In this document: piece after piece, positions 25,836 through 34,238 of the stretch
How the letters are laid out: each line of letters opens with the position of its first letter
How positions within the stretch are numbered: position 1 is the stretch's first letter
NCBI GenBank assembly: GCA_003210025.1
Contig: QCNW01000006.1
Span: 87,077-127,140, forward strand
Direction: 5' to 3'
From: Pelagibacteraceae bacterium AG-426-M19
GTDB lineage: Bacteria; Pseudomonadota; Alphaproteobacteria; Pelagibacterales; Pelagibacteraceae
Length of the DNA: 40,064 nucleotides
The notes under the pieces: generated by a model
The model's input: only the letters and a program-made list of their open reading frames with translations
Database searches by the model: none
What the model was told of the DNA's origin: nothing
Position numbers and translations under genes: made by a program

Positions 25836-25858
25836 CAATCTATATGAATAAACCGTTC

Positions 25859-25886
25859 TTGACACTCATTTATTCATGAATATATT
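25859..25886 (+). promoter_or_regulatory. Likely sigma-70 promoter of dksA
   Basis: TTGACA (25859-25864), a 16-base spacer and TATATT (25881-25886) form a near-consensus promoter. The start of transcription would be near 25893, giving a leader of about 16 bases before the dksA ATG. Confidence 0.65.
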
Positions 25887-25908
25887 CACCAACTCAAAAT
25901 AGCTAAGC

Positions 25909-26325
25909 ATGGTAAGAATTTCAAAAACTTATACTCCAAAAGAAAAAGAGAAATACATGTGTGCTAAACATCTGGCGTATTTCAAGATGAAATTAATGGA
26001 GTGGAAAAAAGATTTAAAGAGATCTAATAATGAGGCGATTTTTCAGGCGTCAATGGATGATAATAGTGCATCAGCTGACATAGTTGATCAAGCAAGCTCA
26101 TACACTGAGAAGAATGTAGAGATGAGAGCTATTAACAGGCAAATCAAATTAATTTCTAAAATAGATGGTGCATTGAAAAAAATACAGGATGGAACATACG
26201 GTTTTTGTGAAGAAACTGGAGAGCCTATTGGTTTAAAAAGATTAATGGCAAGACCAGTTGCAACCCTTTGCATTGCAGCTCAAGAAAAACACGAAAAAGA
26301 CGAAAAAGTTTACGCTGACGATTAA
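25909..26325 (+). CDS. dksA: DksA-family transcription factor with reduced zinc finger
   Basis: DksA enters the secondary channel of RNA polymerase and, with ppGpp, resets transcription during starvation. The 138-aa product has the coiled coil with the acidic tip DIVDQA (Asp57, Asp60, Ala62). The C4 zinc finger is reduced: the first pair is CEET (Cys100, Thr103) and the second CIAA (Cys121, Ala124), so only two of four Cys remain. This pattern is known from DksA2-type proteins that do not need zinc. The promoter is strong. The gene overlaps the GST gene tail to tail by 4 bp. Confidence 0.93.
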   Translation: MVRISKTYTPKEKEKYMCAKHLAYFKMKLMEWKKDLKRSNNEAIFQASMDDNSASADIVDQASSYTEKNVEMRAINRQIKLISKIDGALKKIQDGTYGFCEETGEPIGLKRLMARPVATLCIAAQEKHEKDEKVYADD

Positions 26326-26945
26326 GGAAAATCTATTTCAGCATCTTTATTGAGTGCTTTAAACCCTTTTACTACAGCTGGACGTTCAGCAATTTCAACA
26401 AACCACCTAGACAAGTTTTTAAAGTTATTTAATCCAATGTCGTGTCTTTTATGTCTTGCAATCCATGACCATGTAGCAATATCAGCAATAGAGTATTTAT
26501 CATTTGCTAAAAATTTACTTTGAGCCAATCTAGCTTCAAGATCTTCATAAATCTTTCTTGTGATTTTGAAGTATCTTTCCTCACCCCACTCACTTTTTCC
26601 TTGATGATAATAATGAAACTGATGATGTTGGCCTATCATTGGACCTACAATAGCCATTTGAGCCATCAACCACTGATTTATGTCTAGCCTGTCTGCTTCA
26701 GGATAGAGTTTCTTGCTTTTCTCACCTAAATACATAAGTATAACTCCAGACTCGAATACGGTCTTATTGTTCTCGTGATCTATAATTACAGGAATTTTAT
26801 TAAACGGACTTATTTTTTTAAATTCTGGTTTAAATTGATCTCCACTCAAATTAACTTTTGTTAGTTTGTATTTAAAATCAATTTCCTCGAGCATTATGCT
26901 AATTTTCCACCCATTGGGAGTATCAGCAGTAAAGAGTTCTATCAT
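26322..26945 (-). CDS. Glutathione S-transferase (Ure2p/YghU-like)
   Basis: The 207-aa product has the thioredoxin-like N-terminal domain (IELFTADTPNGWKISIMLEEI; NKIPVI; VFESGVILMYL) and the all-helical C-terminal domain (FLANDKYSIADIATWSWI). The TPNGWK and NKIPVIID motifs match the Ure2p/YghU/YfcG group, which often act as disulfide reductases with glutathione. It overlaps the stop/start with the ferredoxin reductase gene by 4 bp, so it is the last gene of the ferredoxin-reductase-GST operon. A role in redox repair next to proteorhodopsin is inference. Confidence 0.92.
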   Translation of the reverse strand: MIELFTADTPNGWKISIMLEEIDFKYKLTKVNLSGDQFKPEFKKISPFNKIPVIIDHENNKTVFESGVILMYLGEKSKKLYPEADRLDINQWLMAQMAIVGPMIGQHHQFHYYHQGKSEWGEERYFKITRKIYEDLEARLAQSKFLANDKYSIADIATWSWIARHKRHDIGLNNFKNLSRWFVEIAERPAVVKGFKALNKDAEIDFP

Positions 26946-27958
26946 TCTTTTACACCCAATCTATCTTTGATAGTGCTGGATGCAGTTGTAAATTCAAATC
27001 TATATTTTTCATCAGGTCTTGCATATTTAAAGCAGCCTCTTGCGGCTAAAGCTCCTTCATGAAAACCTGAAAGAATTAACTTCAATTTACCTGGATAAGT
27101 GCAGATATCCCCAATTGCAAATATTCCTTTTTTATTTGTTTCAAAATTCTCAGTATTTACTGGAATTGTTTTTTTATCTAAATTTAGACCCCACTCTGCG
27201 ATTGGTCCTAATTGCATTATTAATCCAAAAAAACCTAATACATAATCTGCTTTTAAAACTTTACTTTCACCTGTTTCACTTTTTATTTCTACACTTTCCA
27301 ATGAGCCATTTCCTTTGACATCTTTAATTGAATATTTAGTAATTAAATCAATAGTTTTATTATCACTTAATTCTTTTATTTTTTGAACACTTGCAGGAGC
27401 TCCTCTGAACTCATCTCTTCTGTGAACAAGTGTTACTTTTGATGAATTAGATAATTCTATGGCCCAATCAAGTGCACTATCTCCACCTCCAAAAATAACC
27501 ACTGATTTATCTTTAAAAATAGTTTTGTCTTTTATTGAATATAAAACTGATTTTCCGTCATACTTTTCAGCACTTTTAGTTGGGAATTTTCTTGGTTCAA
27601 AAGAGCCTACACCTCCTGCTATTACAACGTTTGGTGTTTCAAATTCTTTACCATTTAATGTTTTAACTAACCATTTATTGTTTTCATTTTTTAATTGTTG
27701 AACTCTGTCACTTAAGTGAAAATTAAAATTAAAAGGTTTTATCTGTTCAATTAAATTGTTTGTAAGTTCTTCTCCAGTACACTCTGGAACTGCAGGAATA
27801 TCATAAATTGGTTTATCAGGATAAAGCTCAATACATTGTCCTCCAATTTTATCAAGGTTATCGACTATTTCACATTTTAAACCAATGATACCTAATTGGT
27901 GTGCACAGAATAAACCTGTAGGACCAGCTCCGATAATCACTACATCTGTTTTAATCAT
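26942..27958 (-). CDS. Ferredoxin--NADP(+) reductase, thioredoxin reductase-like type
   Basis: This flavoenzyme passes electrons between NADPH and ferredoxin. The 338-aa product has the FAD-binding GAGPTGLFCAHQ (residues 11-22), the NADP-binding GGGDSALDWA and the C-terminal FAIGDICTYPGK. It lacks the CxxC of true thioredoxin reductase, as expected for the YumC-like FNR type. It shares one base with the ferredoxin stop (27958) and overlaps GST by 4 bp. The upstream ferredoxin is the probable partner. Confidence 0.93.
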   Translation of the reverse strand: MIKTDVVIIGAGPTGLFCAHQLGIIGLKCEIVDNLDKIGGQCIELYPDKPIYDIPAVPECTGEELTNNLIEQIKPFNFNFHLSDRVQQLKNENNKWLVKTLNGKEFETPNVVIAGGVGSFEPRKFPTKSAEKYDGKSVLYSIKDKTIFKDKSVVIFGGGDSALDWAIELSNSSKVTLVHRRDEFRGAPASVQKIKELSDNKTIDLITKYSIKDVKGNGSLESVEIKSETGESKVLKADYVLGFFGLIMQLGPIAEWGLNLDKKTIPVNTENFETNKKGIFAIGDICTYPGKLKLILSGFHEGALAARGCFKYARPDEKYRFEFTTASSTIKDRLGVKE

Positions 27959-28281
27959 TAAACTTGTTTCTCCGGCATATGGACTGTTAAACCATCTAAA
28001 TCATCTGACACGATTAATTGACAACTTAATCTGCTATTAGATTTAGGTTCAAAAGCTTGATCCAACATATCGTCTTCACCCATTTCTTTTTCAGGCAGTT
28101 TTTTAAGCCATTCATCATCGTTAATATATACATGGCAAGTCGCACATGACATGCCTCCTCCACAATCAGCATCTATACCAGGTATGTCACTTCTAACAGC
28201 TCCTTCCATAACACTCATTCCATTAGGCACATCTACTTCATGTTCTTTTCCGTTAAATTCTATATATTTGATTTTTGCCAT
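27958..28281 (-). CDS. 2Fe-2S ferredoxin (adrenodoxin-like)
   Basis: The 107-aa product is an electron carrier with one 2Fe-2S cluster. The four ligands are Cys40, Cys46, Cys49 and Cys87, in DCGGGMSCATCHVYI and SRLSCQLI, which is the adrenodoxin/putidaredoxin pattern C-x5-C-x2-C. It starts the operon with ferredoxin reductase and GST. Just upstream are a 7-bp hairpin (28307-28327) and the terminator of proteorhodopsin. Known pathways using this type include cytochrome P450s and Fe-S assembly; the actual partner is not visible. Confidence 0.93.
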   Translation of the reverse strand: MAKIKYIEFNGKEHEVDVPNGMSVMEGAVRSDIPGIDADCGGGMSCATCHVYINDDEWLKKLPEKEMGEDDMLDQAFEPKSNSRLSCQLIVSDDLDGLTVHMPEKQV

Positions 28282-28360
28282 GTTAAATAAATAATTCTTA
28301 TAAACTAATTTGCGACTGCGGCAAATTTTTGAAATTTAGCATTTTCTATTTTTAGTCCAA

Positions 28361-28400
28361 AAAAAAAGGCAGGTATGTTTTAGCATACCCGCCTCTTTTT
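28361..28400 (-). terminator. Rho-independent terminator after proteorhodopsin
   Basis: A long stem, AGGC-A-GGTATG (28367-28377) with CATACC-C-GCCT (28384-28394), has one internal mismatch and a 6-base loop. It is flanked by A-runs on the left and T-runs on the right. It ends the proteorhodopsin transcript 16 bp beyond the stop and isolates it from the ferredoxin operon. Confidence 0.9.
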
Positions 28401-28415
28401 AATATTAAAAGCTAA

Positions 28416-29186
28416 TTATCTAGCTCTTGCTCCACCTTGTGAAACTGCTGCTGACCAGATTACTAGACCAAAAGCAATTTTGTTGATGAAGTCTGCTAAG
28501 TTGTAAATCACGTTCAATGAGTTAGCGTCTACTCCACCGACTAGGTAACCAAAAATGTAACCTAATGGGTAAATAGCCCAACCGATTGTTACGATCATTC
28601 TCATAGCGCCCCATGCAGTTGCTAATGGCTTGTTTCCAGTTTTAGCTGCAATTTTTCCAGCTTCACCAGAGAATACTTCATATAAGATGTAGATCCATCC
28701 AGCCATACCGACTATGAAACCAAGCATAGCATTGATGTAACCTGCTTCTCCTAAGTATCCACCAATTAACATCACAAGCGAACCAATTAATAATCTCCAG
28801 AAGATTGCTCCTGGGATTTTCTTAACTGCTGCTAGAATTAAGTAAAACTCGATCATCTGTAATGGTACAGTGATTAACCAATCAATATATCTATATACTG
28901 TTGGTGAATCTCCAGTCATTACCCATACATCTCTCATGTACATGTAGTGAATGAATGCAACACCAGTTACAAGACCAGCTACTGTTACTGAAGTTTTCCA
29001 GCCTGCTGCAACAGTATTTCTTTCCATGAAGAAGAATACTGTAGCTGCTGCCATACCCATTGCGATTACCCAAAAGGAAATCCCAACGAAGTCGTCAGAA
29101 GCTAACATAGCAGTTGCTGCGTTTGCTGCACCAGTAAGACCAAATAGAGCTACTGCTGCTAATGCAAACATTTTAAGTTTTTTCAT
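28416..29186 (-). CDS. Proteorhodopsin, blue-absorbing proton pump
   Basis: Proteorhodopsin is a light-driven proton pump in the inner membrane with retinal bound to a lysine. The 256-aa product has a signal peptide (about 1-23) and seven helices. Numbered from the first Met, functional residues are His80, Asp102 (proton acceptor), Thr106, Gln110, Glu113 (proton donor) and Lys236 (retinal). These match the reference numbering H75, D97, T101, Q105, E108 and K231. Gln at the 105 position marks blue-light tuning. The start has the Shine-Dalgarno GAGGGAG. It is monocistronic, with its own terminator. No retinal synthesis gene is in the window. Confidence 0.98.
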   Translation of the reverse strand: MKKLKMFALAAVALFGLTGAANAATAMLASDDFVGISFWVIAMGMAAATVFFFMERNTVAAGWKTSVTVAGLVTGVAFIHYMYMRDVWVMTGDSPTVYRYIDWLITVPLQMIEFYLILAAVKKIPGAIFWRLLIGSLVMLIGGYLGEAGYINAMLGFIVGMAGWIYILYEVFSGEAGKIAAKTGNKPLATAWGAMRMIVTIGWAIYPLGYIFGYLVGGVDANSLNVIYNLADFINKIAFGLVIWSAAVSQGGARAR

Positions 29187-29267
29187 AAAAAACTCCCTCT
29201 CGTTAGTTTTTTTTAGTTTAAATTTAAACTACGGACAAACCACAAAGGTTTCTCCAAAGTTAGGGGC

Positions 29268-29276
29268 TTAATATCA
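29268..29276 (-). promoter_or_regulatory. Possible extended -10 promoter of proteorhodopsin
   Basis: On the minus strand TGATATTAA reads as an extended -10 (TGnTATTAA); a poor -35, TTCAAC, lies 17 bases before it. It would give a 5' leader of about 75 bases. The leader includes a stem AAACC/GGTTT (29237-29251) and a perfect 16-bp palindrome AGTTTAAATTTAAACT (29215-29230). Confidence 0.35.
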
Positions 29277-29400
29277 AATTAAATTAGTTTGTTGAAGACT
29301 TTTTGCCGCGTTATAAGTGTTGATTTTACTGACTTTTTAAAATTAAATACAACCTGTTGCATAAATTCAATAGAAAAATGACACCAAATAGCAAATCAAA

Positions 29401-31296
29401 ATGAACAGAAATTATAAAGAAATTTACAGCGAATCTCTAAAAAATCCTGAGGAATTTTGGCAGAAAATTTCTGAAGATGTGTTTTGGTTCAAAAAACCAA
29501 CTAAGATTTTAAAAAAAGACAACCCTCCATTCTATAAATGGTTTGAAGATGGTGTAACAAATACATGCTACAATGCCTTAGACCATCATATTGATCAAGG
29601 CAGAGGTGATAAGACTGCTTTAATTTATGACAGCCCAATTACAGGTAACAAATCAAAGTTTACTTTCAAAGAATTAAAAGAAAAAGTCTCTAAATTTGCA
29701 GGAGCTCTAGATAAGCAAGGTGTTAAAAAAGGAGATCGTGTAATAATTTATATGCCAATGATACCAGAGGCTGTGGTTGCTATGCTTGCATGTGGGAGAA
29801 TTGGAGCAATCCACTCTGTTGTATTTGGTGGTTTTGCTTCAAATGAGTTAGCTAGTAGAATTGATGATAGTAAAGCTAAAATTTTAATCACAGCATCGTG
29901 TGGATTTGAACCTGGAAGGACAGTTGAATATAGACCACTTGTGGATGGGGCTTTAAAATTAGCAAAACACCAAGTTGAAAAAGTAATATTATTTCAAAGA
30001 AAAGATCACGAAGTAAAATTAAATAAACCTTTAGAAATAAGTTGGGAGGAAGCGCTATCTGGAGCAAATGATAAAGATTGCGTTGAAATGAGTGCCAATG
30101 ATTATGCTTACATCCTTTATACTTCGGGGACCACAGGTATTCCAAAAGGAATAGTTCGAGATATTGGTGGTCACATAGTTGCTCTTAAATGGACTATGAA
30201 AAATATTTATAACATTGATCAAGACGATATTTGGTGGTCAGCAAGTGATATTGGTTGGATAGTAGGACATTCCTATATTGTCTACGCTCCATTATTCAAA
30301 GGTTGTGCAACTCTTTTATTTGAGGGTAAACCTGTGGGTACTCCCGATGCTGGAGTTTTTTGGAGAATAATATCAGAATACAAAATCAAATCCTTATTCA
30401 CAGCTCCAACAGCATTTAGAGCAATTAAAAAAGAAGATCCAGAGGGTAAGTTTTTTTCTAAATATGATTTAAGTTCATTTGAATCACTATTTTTAGCTGG
30501 TGAAAGAGCAGATCCAGATACGATTAAATGGGCTGAAAATTTACTAAAGGTTCCTGTAATTGATCATTGGTGGCAAACTGAAACTAGTTGGGCGATAAGT
30601 TCAAACTGTACTGGAATTGAAATGCAAGAAACAAAATATGGATCAGCCTGTAAAGCAGTCCCAGGCTATGATGTAAAAATAATTAAACCAGATCAAACAA
30701 TAGCTAAACCAAATGAGATGGGAGATATTGTTGTTAAACTTCCACTGCCTCCAGGAACATTCCCAACCTTATGGAATGCAGATGAGAGATATAAACAAAA
30801 TTATATGTCAAATTATAACGGCTACTATCAAACTTACGATGCAGGGCATATTGATGATGACGGATATATTTGGATTATGTCTAGAACAGATGACATAATA
30901 AATGTTGCAGGCCATAGACTTTCAACTGGTGCAATAGAAGAGGTTTTATCAGAACATCAATCTGTTGCTGAATGTGCGGTGATAGGAATAAAAGATCAAT
31001 TAAAAGGACAATTGCCAATTGGTTTAATTGCACTAAAAGCAGGCGTTTCAAAGGATAATGATACTATTTCAAAAGAATGCGTTCAAATGGTTAGAGATAA
31101 AGTTGGACCTGTTGCAGCTTTTAAAATAGCAATAGTTGTTAAAAGATTACCAAAAACCAGATCTGGGAAAGTTCTAAGAGGAACTATTAGAAAGATTGCT
31201 GATAAAGAAGAATATAAAATGCCTGCAACAATTGATGATCCTGCTATCCTTGATGAGATAAAAGAAGACTTAATAAATAGTAATATTTTAAAATAA
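29401..31296 (+). CDS. prpE: Propionyl-CoA synthetase (PrpE-like acyl-CoA synthetase)
   Basis: The enzyme activates a short fatty acid, most likely propionate, to its CoA thioester using ATP. The 631-aa product belongs to the ACS family: ATP loop YILYTSGTTGIPKGIVRDIG, then WWSASDIGWIVGHSYI, DHWWQTETSW, the hinge SRTDDIINVAGHRLS and the C-terminal Lys in KTRSGKVLRGTI. The wording of the ATP loop and WTMKNIYN favour PrpE over acetyl-CoA synthetase. It shares one base with the SMR gene start. No other propionate genes are in view, so acetate or another acid stays possible. Confidence 0.9.
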   Translation: MNRNYKEIYSESLKNPEEFWQKISEDVFWFKKPTKILKKDNPPFYKWFEDGVTNTCYNALDHHIDQGRGDKTALIYDSPITGNKSKFTFKELKEKVSKFAGALDKQGVKKGDRVIIYMPMIPEAVVAMLACGRIGAIHSVVFGGFASNELASRIDDSKAKILITASCGFEPGRTVEYRPLVDGALKLAKHQVEKVILFQRKDHEVKLNKPLEISWEEALSGANDKDCVEMSANDYAYILYTSGTTGIPKGIVRDIGGHIVALKWTMKNIYNIDQDDIWWSASDIGWIVGHSYIVYAPLFKGCATLLFEGKPVGTPDAGVFWRIISEYKIKSLFTAPTAFRAIKKEDPEGKFFSKYDLSSFESLFLAGERADPDTIKWAENLLKVPVIDHWWQTETSWAISSNCTGIEMQETKYGSACKAVPGYDVKIIKPDQTIAKPNEMGDIVVKLPLPPGTFPTLWNADERYKQNYMSNYNGYYQTYDAGHIDDDGYIWIMSRTDDIINVAGHRLSTGAIEEVLSEHQSVAECAVIGIKDQLKGQLPIGLIALKAGVSKDNDTISKECVQMVRDKVGPVAAFKIAIVVKRLPKTRSGKVLRGTIRKIADKEEYKMPATIDDPAILDEIKEDLINSNILK

Positions 31297-31628
31297 TGCT
31301 TAAGACATATCTTTTTTTAGTAGGAGCAATTATTTGTGAAGTATGTGGAACAATGCTTCTTCCTGTTACTCAAAACTTTACAAAAGTAACACCAACAGTA
31401 TTTTTAGCTGGATTTTATTTATCTGCTTTTTATTTACTTACTTTTGTAGTTGATAAATTACCAATTGCGATTGTTTATGGAACTTGGAGTGGACTTGGTA
31501 TTTTTACTATTGCAATATTGGGATATATTATTTTTAAACAGTCTTTAAGTTGGCAAGCTATATTGGGGATGTTTCTTATTGTAGTTGGAGTGTCACTTGT
31601 AAATATGTATTCAAGTAAAACTATATAA
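31296..31628 (+). CDS. Small multidrug resistance (SMR) family transporter
   Basis: The 110-aa product has four membrane helices and the conserved Glu of the first helix (Glu15 in AIICEVCGTM), which couples proton flow to export of cations. The motif GTWSGLGIFTIAILGYIIF is the usual third helix and dimer interface. Its start lies on the last base of the prpE stop, so the two are translationally coupled. The substrate could be a quaternary amine or a guanidinium compound; EmrE-type or SugE/Gdx-type cannot be decided with certainty. It is convergent with pyrC, 1 bp away. Confidence 0.9.
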   Translation: MLKTYLFLVGAIICEVCGTMLLPVTQNFTKVTPTVFLAGFYLSAFYLLTFVVDKLPIAIVYGTWSGLGIFTIAILGYIIFKQSLSWQAILGMFLIVVGVSLVNMYSSKTI

Positions 31629-31629
31629 A

Positions 31630-32940
31630 TCAATCAAAAAGAATTGGTTTACCAGATGGGTCTCCTAAAATTTCATCTTCTTTCATTTTAATATCTCCAT
31701 TAATAACTGTATAAACTGGCGAACCTTTAAATTTATAGCCATCAAATGGGCTCCATCCACACTTACTATGAATATTTTCATTTTTAATTTCAATTGTTCG
31801 ATTCATATCTATTATTGTAAAGTCAGCATCATAATCTTTTTTGATAAATCCTTTATTTTTAATGCCAAATACCGAAACTGGATTTTCACAAAGAAGTTTA
31901 ATTAGTTGATCCAATGTAAGTTTTTTGTCATTCACATGATTTAGCATAACGGGTAATAATGTTTGTACTCCAGGCATACCAGATGGTGACTGAGGATAAT
32001 CTTTTAATTTATTTTCTTTCAAATGAGGTGCATGATCAGAACCAATAGTATCGTTATAGTTATTTCTAATAGCATACCATAGTCTATCATAATGTGACTT
32101 ATCCCTTAAAGGAGGGTTCATCTGTGCAAAGGTCCCAAGTTTGTCATAACAATCTGGTGCATATATCGTTAAATGTTGTGGAGTAATTTCAAAAGTAATA
32201 TTTCCTTTATTTTGCGATAAAAAATCTACCTCTTCTTTTGTTGTAACATGTAATATATGCGCCTTTTTATTCATTCTTTTTGCAATCCTAACAATCCTTC
32301 TAGTAGATGACATTGCACATTCTTCGTTTCTCCAAATAGGATGAGTATGAACATTGCCTTTTTCAATTAATTTTTTTCTTAAATTAATTATTTCCTCATC
32401 TTCAGAATGTACCGCAACTATTTTTGAAGTATTTTGAAAGACTTTTTCAATATCTTCTTCTTTATCAACTAAAAGATTTCCAGTTGACGATCCTGCAAAA
32501 AGTTTTACTCCGCAACAACCATCTAAACCTTTAAGGTTTGCTAAATCGGGGGAATTATCTGGGGTTGCTCCAAAATAAAATGCATAATTTGAATACATTC
32601 TATTTTTCGCAAGATTTAACTTGTTATTAAATTCTTTCATGTTTGCTGTTGGAGGATTTGTATTTGGCATCTCAAAAACACTTGTAATTCCTCCAGCAAT
32701 AGCTGCCTTACTTCCAGTATGTAAGTCTTCTGCGTTTGTTGATCCAGGCTCTCTAAAGTGAACCTGGGTATCCATACAGCCAGGTAAAACTAGCAAATTG
32801 CTTGCATCAATAGATGCATTACTCTGTTCGTTAATTAAATCACCAATTATTGAGATTTTTCCATTCTGAATACCAATATTAGTCTTGGTGAGTTTTCCTT
32901 CGATATAACATTCTCCATTTTTTATAATAAGATCTAACAT
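31630..32940 (-). CDS. pyrC: Dihydroorotase-like amidohydrolase
   Basis: Dihydroorotase closes carbamoyl aspartate to dihydroorotate in pyrimidine synthesis. The 436-aa product is of the class I type. Metal-site motifs are DTQVHFREPG (57-66), GVKLFAGSSTG with the carboxylated-Lys candidate, VHSEDE, ILHVTTKEE and IGSDHAPH. The first His of the usual HxH is Gln59. I recall the same DxQVHFREPG in other alphaproteobacterial dihydroorotases, so this is probably an active variant class rather than a dead enzyme. A related hydantoinase or allantoinase role is less likely. The gene is divergent from ygfZ. Confidence 0.85.
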   Translation of the reverse strand: MLDLIIKNGECYIEGKLTKTNIGIQNGKISIIGDLINEQSNASIDASNLLVLPGCMDTQVHFREPGSTNAEDLHTGSKAAIAGGITSVFEMPNTNPPTANMKEFNNKLNLAKNRMYSNYAFYFGATPDNSPDLANLKGLDGCCGVKLFAGSSTGNLLVDKEEDIEKVFQNTSKIVAVHSEDEEIINLRKKLIEKGNVHTHPIWRNEECAMSSTRRIVRIAKRMNKKAHILHVTTKEEVDFLSQNKGNITFEITPQHLTIYAPDCYDKLGTFAQMNPPLRDKSHYDRLWYAIRNNYNDTIGSDHAPHLKENKLKDYPQSPSGMPGVQTLLPVMLNHVNDKKLTLDQLIKLLCENPVSVFGIKNKGFIKKDYDADFTIIDMNRTIEIKNENIHSKCGWSPFDGYKFKGSPVYTVINGDIKMKEDEILGDPSGKPILFD

Positions 32941-32980
32941 TTTGAAAAATTGTTATTATATTATTCTAAAGTATCTATCA

Positions 32981-33877
32981 ATGATGAAAAAAAATAATGT
33001 TTATATTTTAGAGGACAGAGGACTTTTATATGTTTCGGGTGAAGAATGTAAAGAATTTCTCCAAAATATAGTTACAAATAATATTAACAAAATAGATGAA
33101 AATAATTCATGTTACTCTGCTTTACTTACTCCACAGGGAAAATATTTATATGATTTCAATATATTAAAACATAAGTCTGGATATTTTTTAGATTGTGATA
33201 AAAAAAATATTGATAATTTATTTAAACAATTAAATTTATATAAACTTAGATCAAAAGTAGAAATTTTAAATTTAAGTAATGAATTTGTAATTGCAGTTAT
33301 TAGTAAAGAAAGATTTTTAGATATGGAAAATTCAAATTCTAATGCTGGTAGTACAATAAAATTTAGAGAAGATAGTATATTTTTAGATCCTAGAAATATA
33401 GAGCTTGGAGCAAGAATAGTAACCAATTTAGAAAAATTATATTTATCATTAAAAAAACTTGGACTTCAAAGTGCAGATAAAAATGAATATTACAAATTAA
33501 GTCATGAAATTGGTATTCCACAAAATAATACTGAAAAACTTCAAAATAAACTTTTTGGTATTGAGTGTAACTTTGATGAGTTAAATGCAATAGATTTTAA
33601 AAAAGGTTGTTATGTAGGACAAGAAAATACTGCCAGAATAAAGTTAAAAGACAAATTAAACAAACGTCTTTTACCAATTGAAGTAATAGAGGGTGATTTA
33701 GAGAATGATATCATAACAAATGAGAAAGATGAAATTGGAAAAGTGTTAATAAACGATAATTATCCCTATGCTCTTATCCAATTTAAAAATGAAAAATTTG
33801 ATTTTAACAAAACATTTAACTGTGGTTCTGCTAAAGTTAAAATCAAGAAGCCTGATTGGCTACAAATTACTAAATAA
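32981..33877 (+). CDS. ygfZ: Folate-binding YgfZ/GcvT-like protein
   Basis: YgfZ binds folate and helps build or repair certain Fe-S enzymes. The product (298 aa from the ATG at 32981) has the signature KGCYVGQE (residues 208-215) with the conserved Cys210. The N-terminal part holds the aminomethyltransferase-like fold (LLTPQGKYLYDF). A longer frame from a TTG at 32942 would add 13 residues, but that TTG lies in a likely -35 box (TTGAAA, 32942-32947), so I reject it. The gene overlaps the MazG-like gene tail to tail by 8 bp. Confidence 0.92.
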   Translation: MMKKNNVYILEDRGLLYVSGEECKEFLQNIVTNNINKIDENNSCYSALLTPQGKYLYDFNILKHKSGYFLDCDKKNIDNLFKQLNLYKLRSKVEILNLSNEFVIAVISKERFLDMENSNSNAGSTIKFREDSIFLDPRNIELGARIVTNLEKLYLSLKKLGLQSADKNEYYKLSHEIGIPQNNTEKLQNKLFGIECNFDELNAIDFKKGCYVGQENTARIKLKDKLNKRLLPIEVIEGDLENDIITNEKDEIGKVLINDNYPYALIQFKNEKFDFNKTFNCGSAKVKIKKPDWLQITK

Positions 33878-34238
33878 ATTTAGATAAATCTGGTTTAAAA
33901 TAATTTGGACCTTTCATAACTTTGCCCTGATCATTATAAATAGGTTTTCCATCACTTCCTAACTTGCTCATATTTGAATTTTGAACCTCTTCGAAACAAG
34001 CATCTAAATTAATACCAAATGCATGCCCAGCACCATAAGTAACATATAATATGTCAGTTAAAGCATCTGCGACCTCTAAAAGGTCGTTGTTGTCTAAAGC
34101 CTGTTTAAATTCTTCCAATTCTTCTTTAATCAAATTGTACCTGAGCATATTAATTTTATCAGAACTGAAAGATGGTATTGATTTAACTTCTTGCCCAAAA
34201 GTCTCCATAAAATTTTTTACTTTTTGAAAATTGGTCAT
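33870..34238 (-). CDS. MazG-like nucleotide pyrophosphohydrolase
   Basis: The 122-aa all-helical product shows the metal-binding pattern EE-xx-E then E-xx-D: EELEEF (39-44), Glu55, Asp58 and Asp62 in EVADALTDILYV. This is the MazG/dUTPase-like superfamily, which splits nucleoside triphosphates to monophosphates and clears damaged nucleotides. The late GSDGKPIYNDQGKVMKGPNY motif is common in phage and bacterial single-domain members that act on (d)NTPs. The substrate is unknown. It is divergent from fumC. Confidence 0.85.
   Translation of the reverse strand: MTNFQKVKNFMETFGQEVKSIPSFSSDKINMLRYNLIKEELEEFKQALDNNDLLEVADALTDILYVTYGAGHAFGINLDACFEEVQNSNMSKLGSDGKPIYNDQGKVMKGPNYFKPDLSKFI

Noticed and set aside
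25836..25865. GTG start of the GT39-like gene at 25865
   Set aside because: It overlaps the dksA -35 box and adds residues ahead of the first helix that look unlike coding; kept only as an alternative.
31630..32940. Reading the dihydroorotase-like gene as an inactive pseudo-enzyme because of Gln59
   Set aside because: All other metal-site motifs are present and the same variant motif is remembered from other alphaproteobacteria.
32942..32980. Longer ygfZ start at the TTG at 32942
   Set aside because: It overlaps a likely -35 box and the family begins at about the ATG at 32981.
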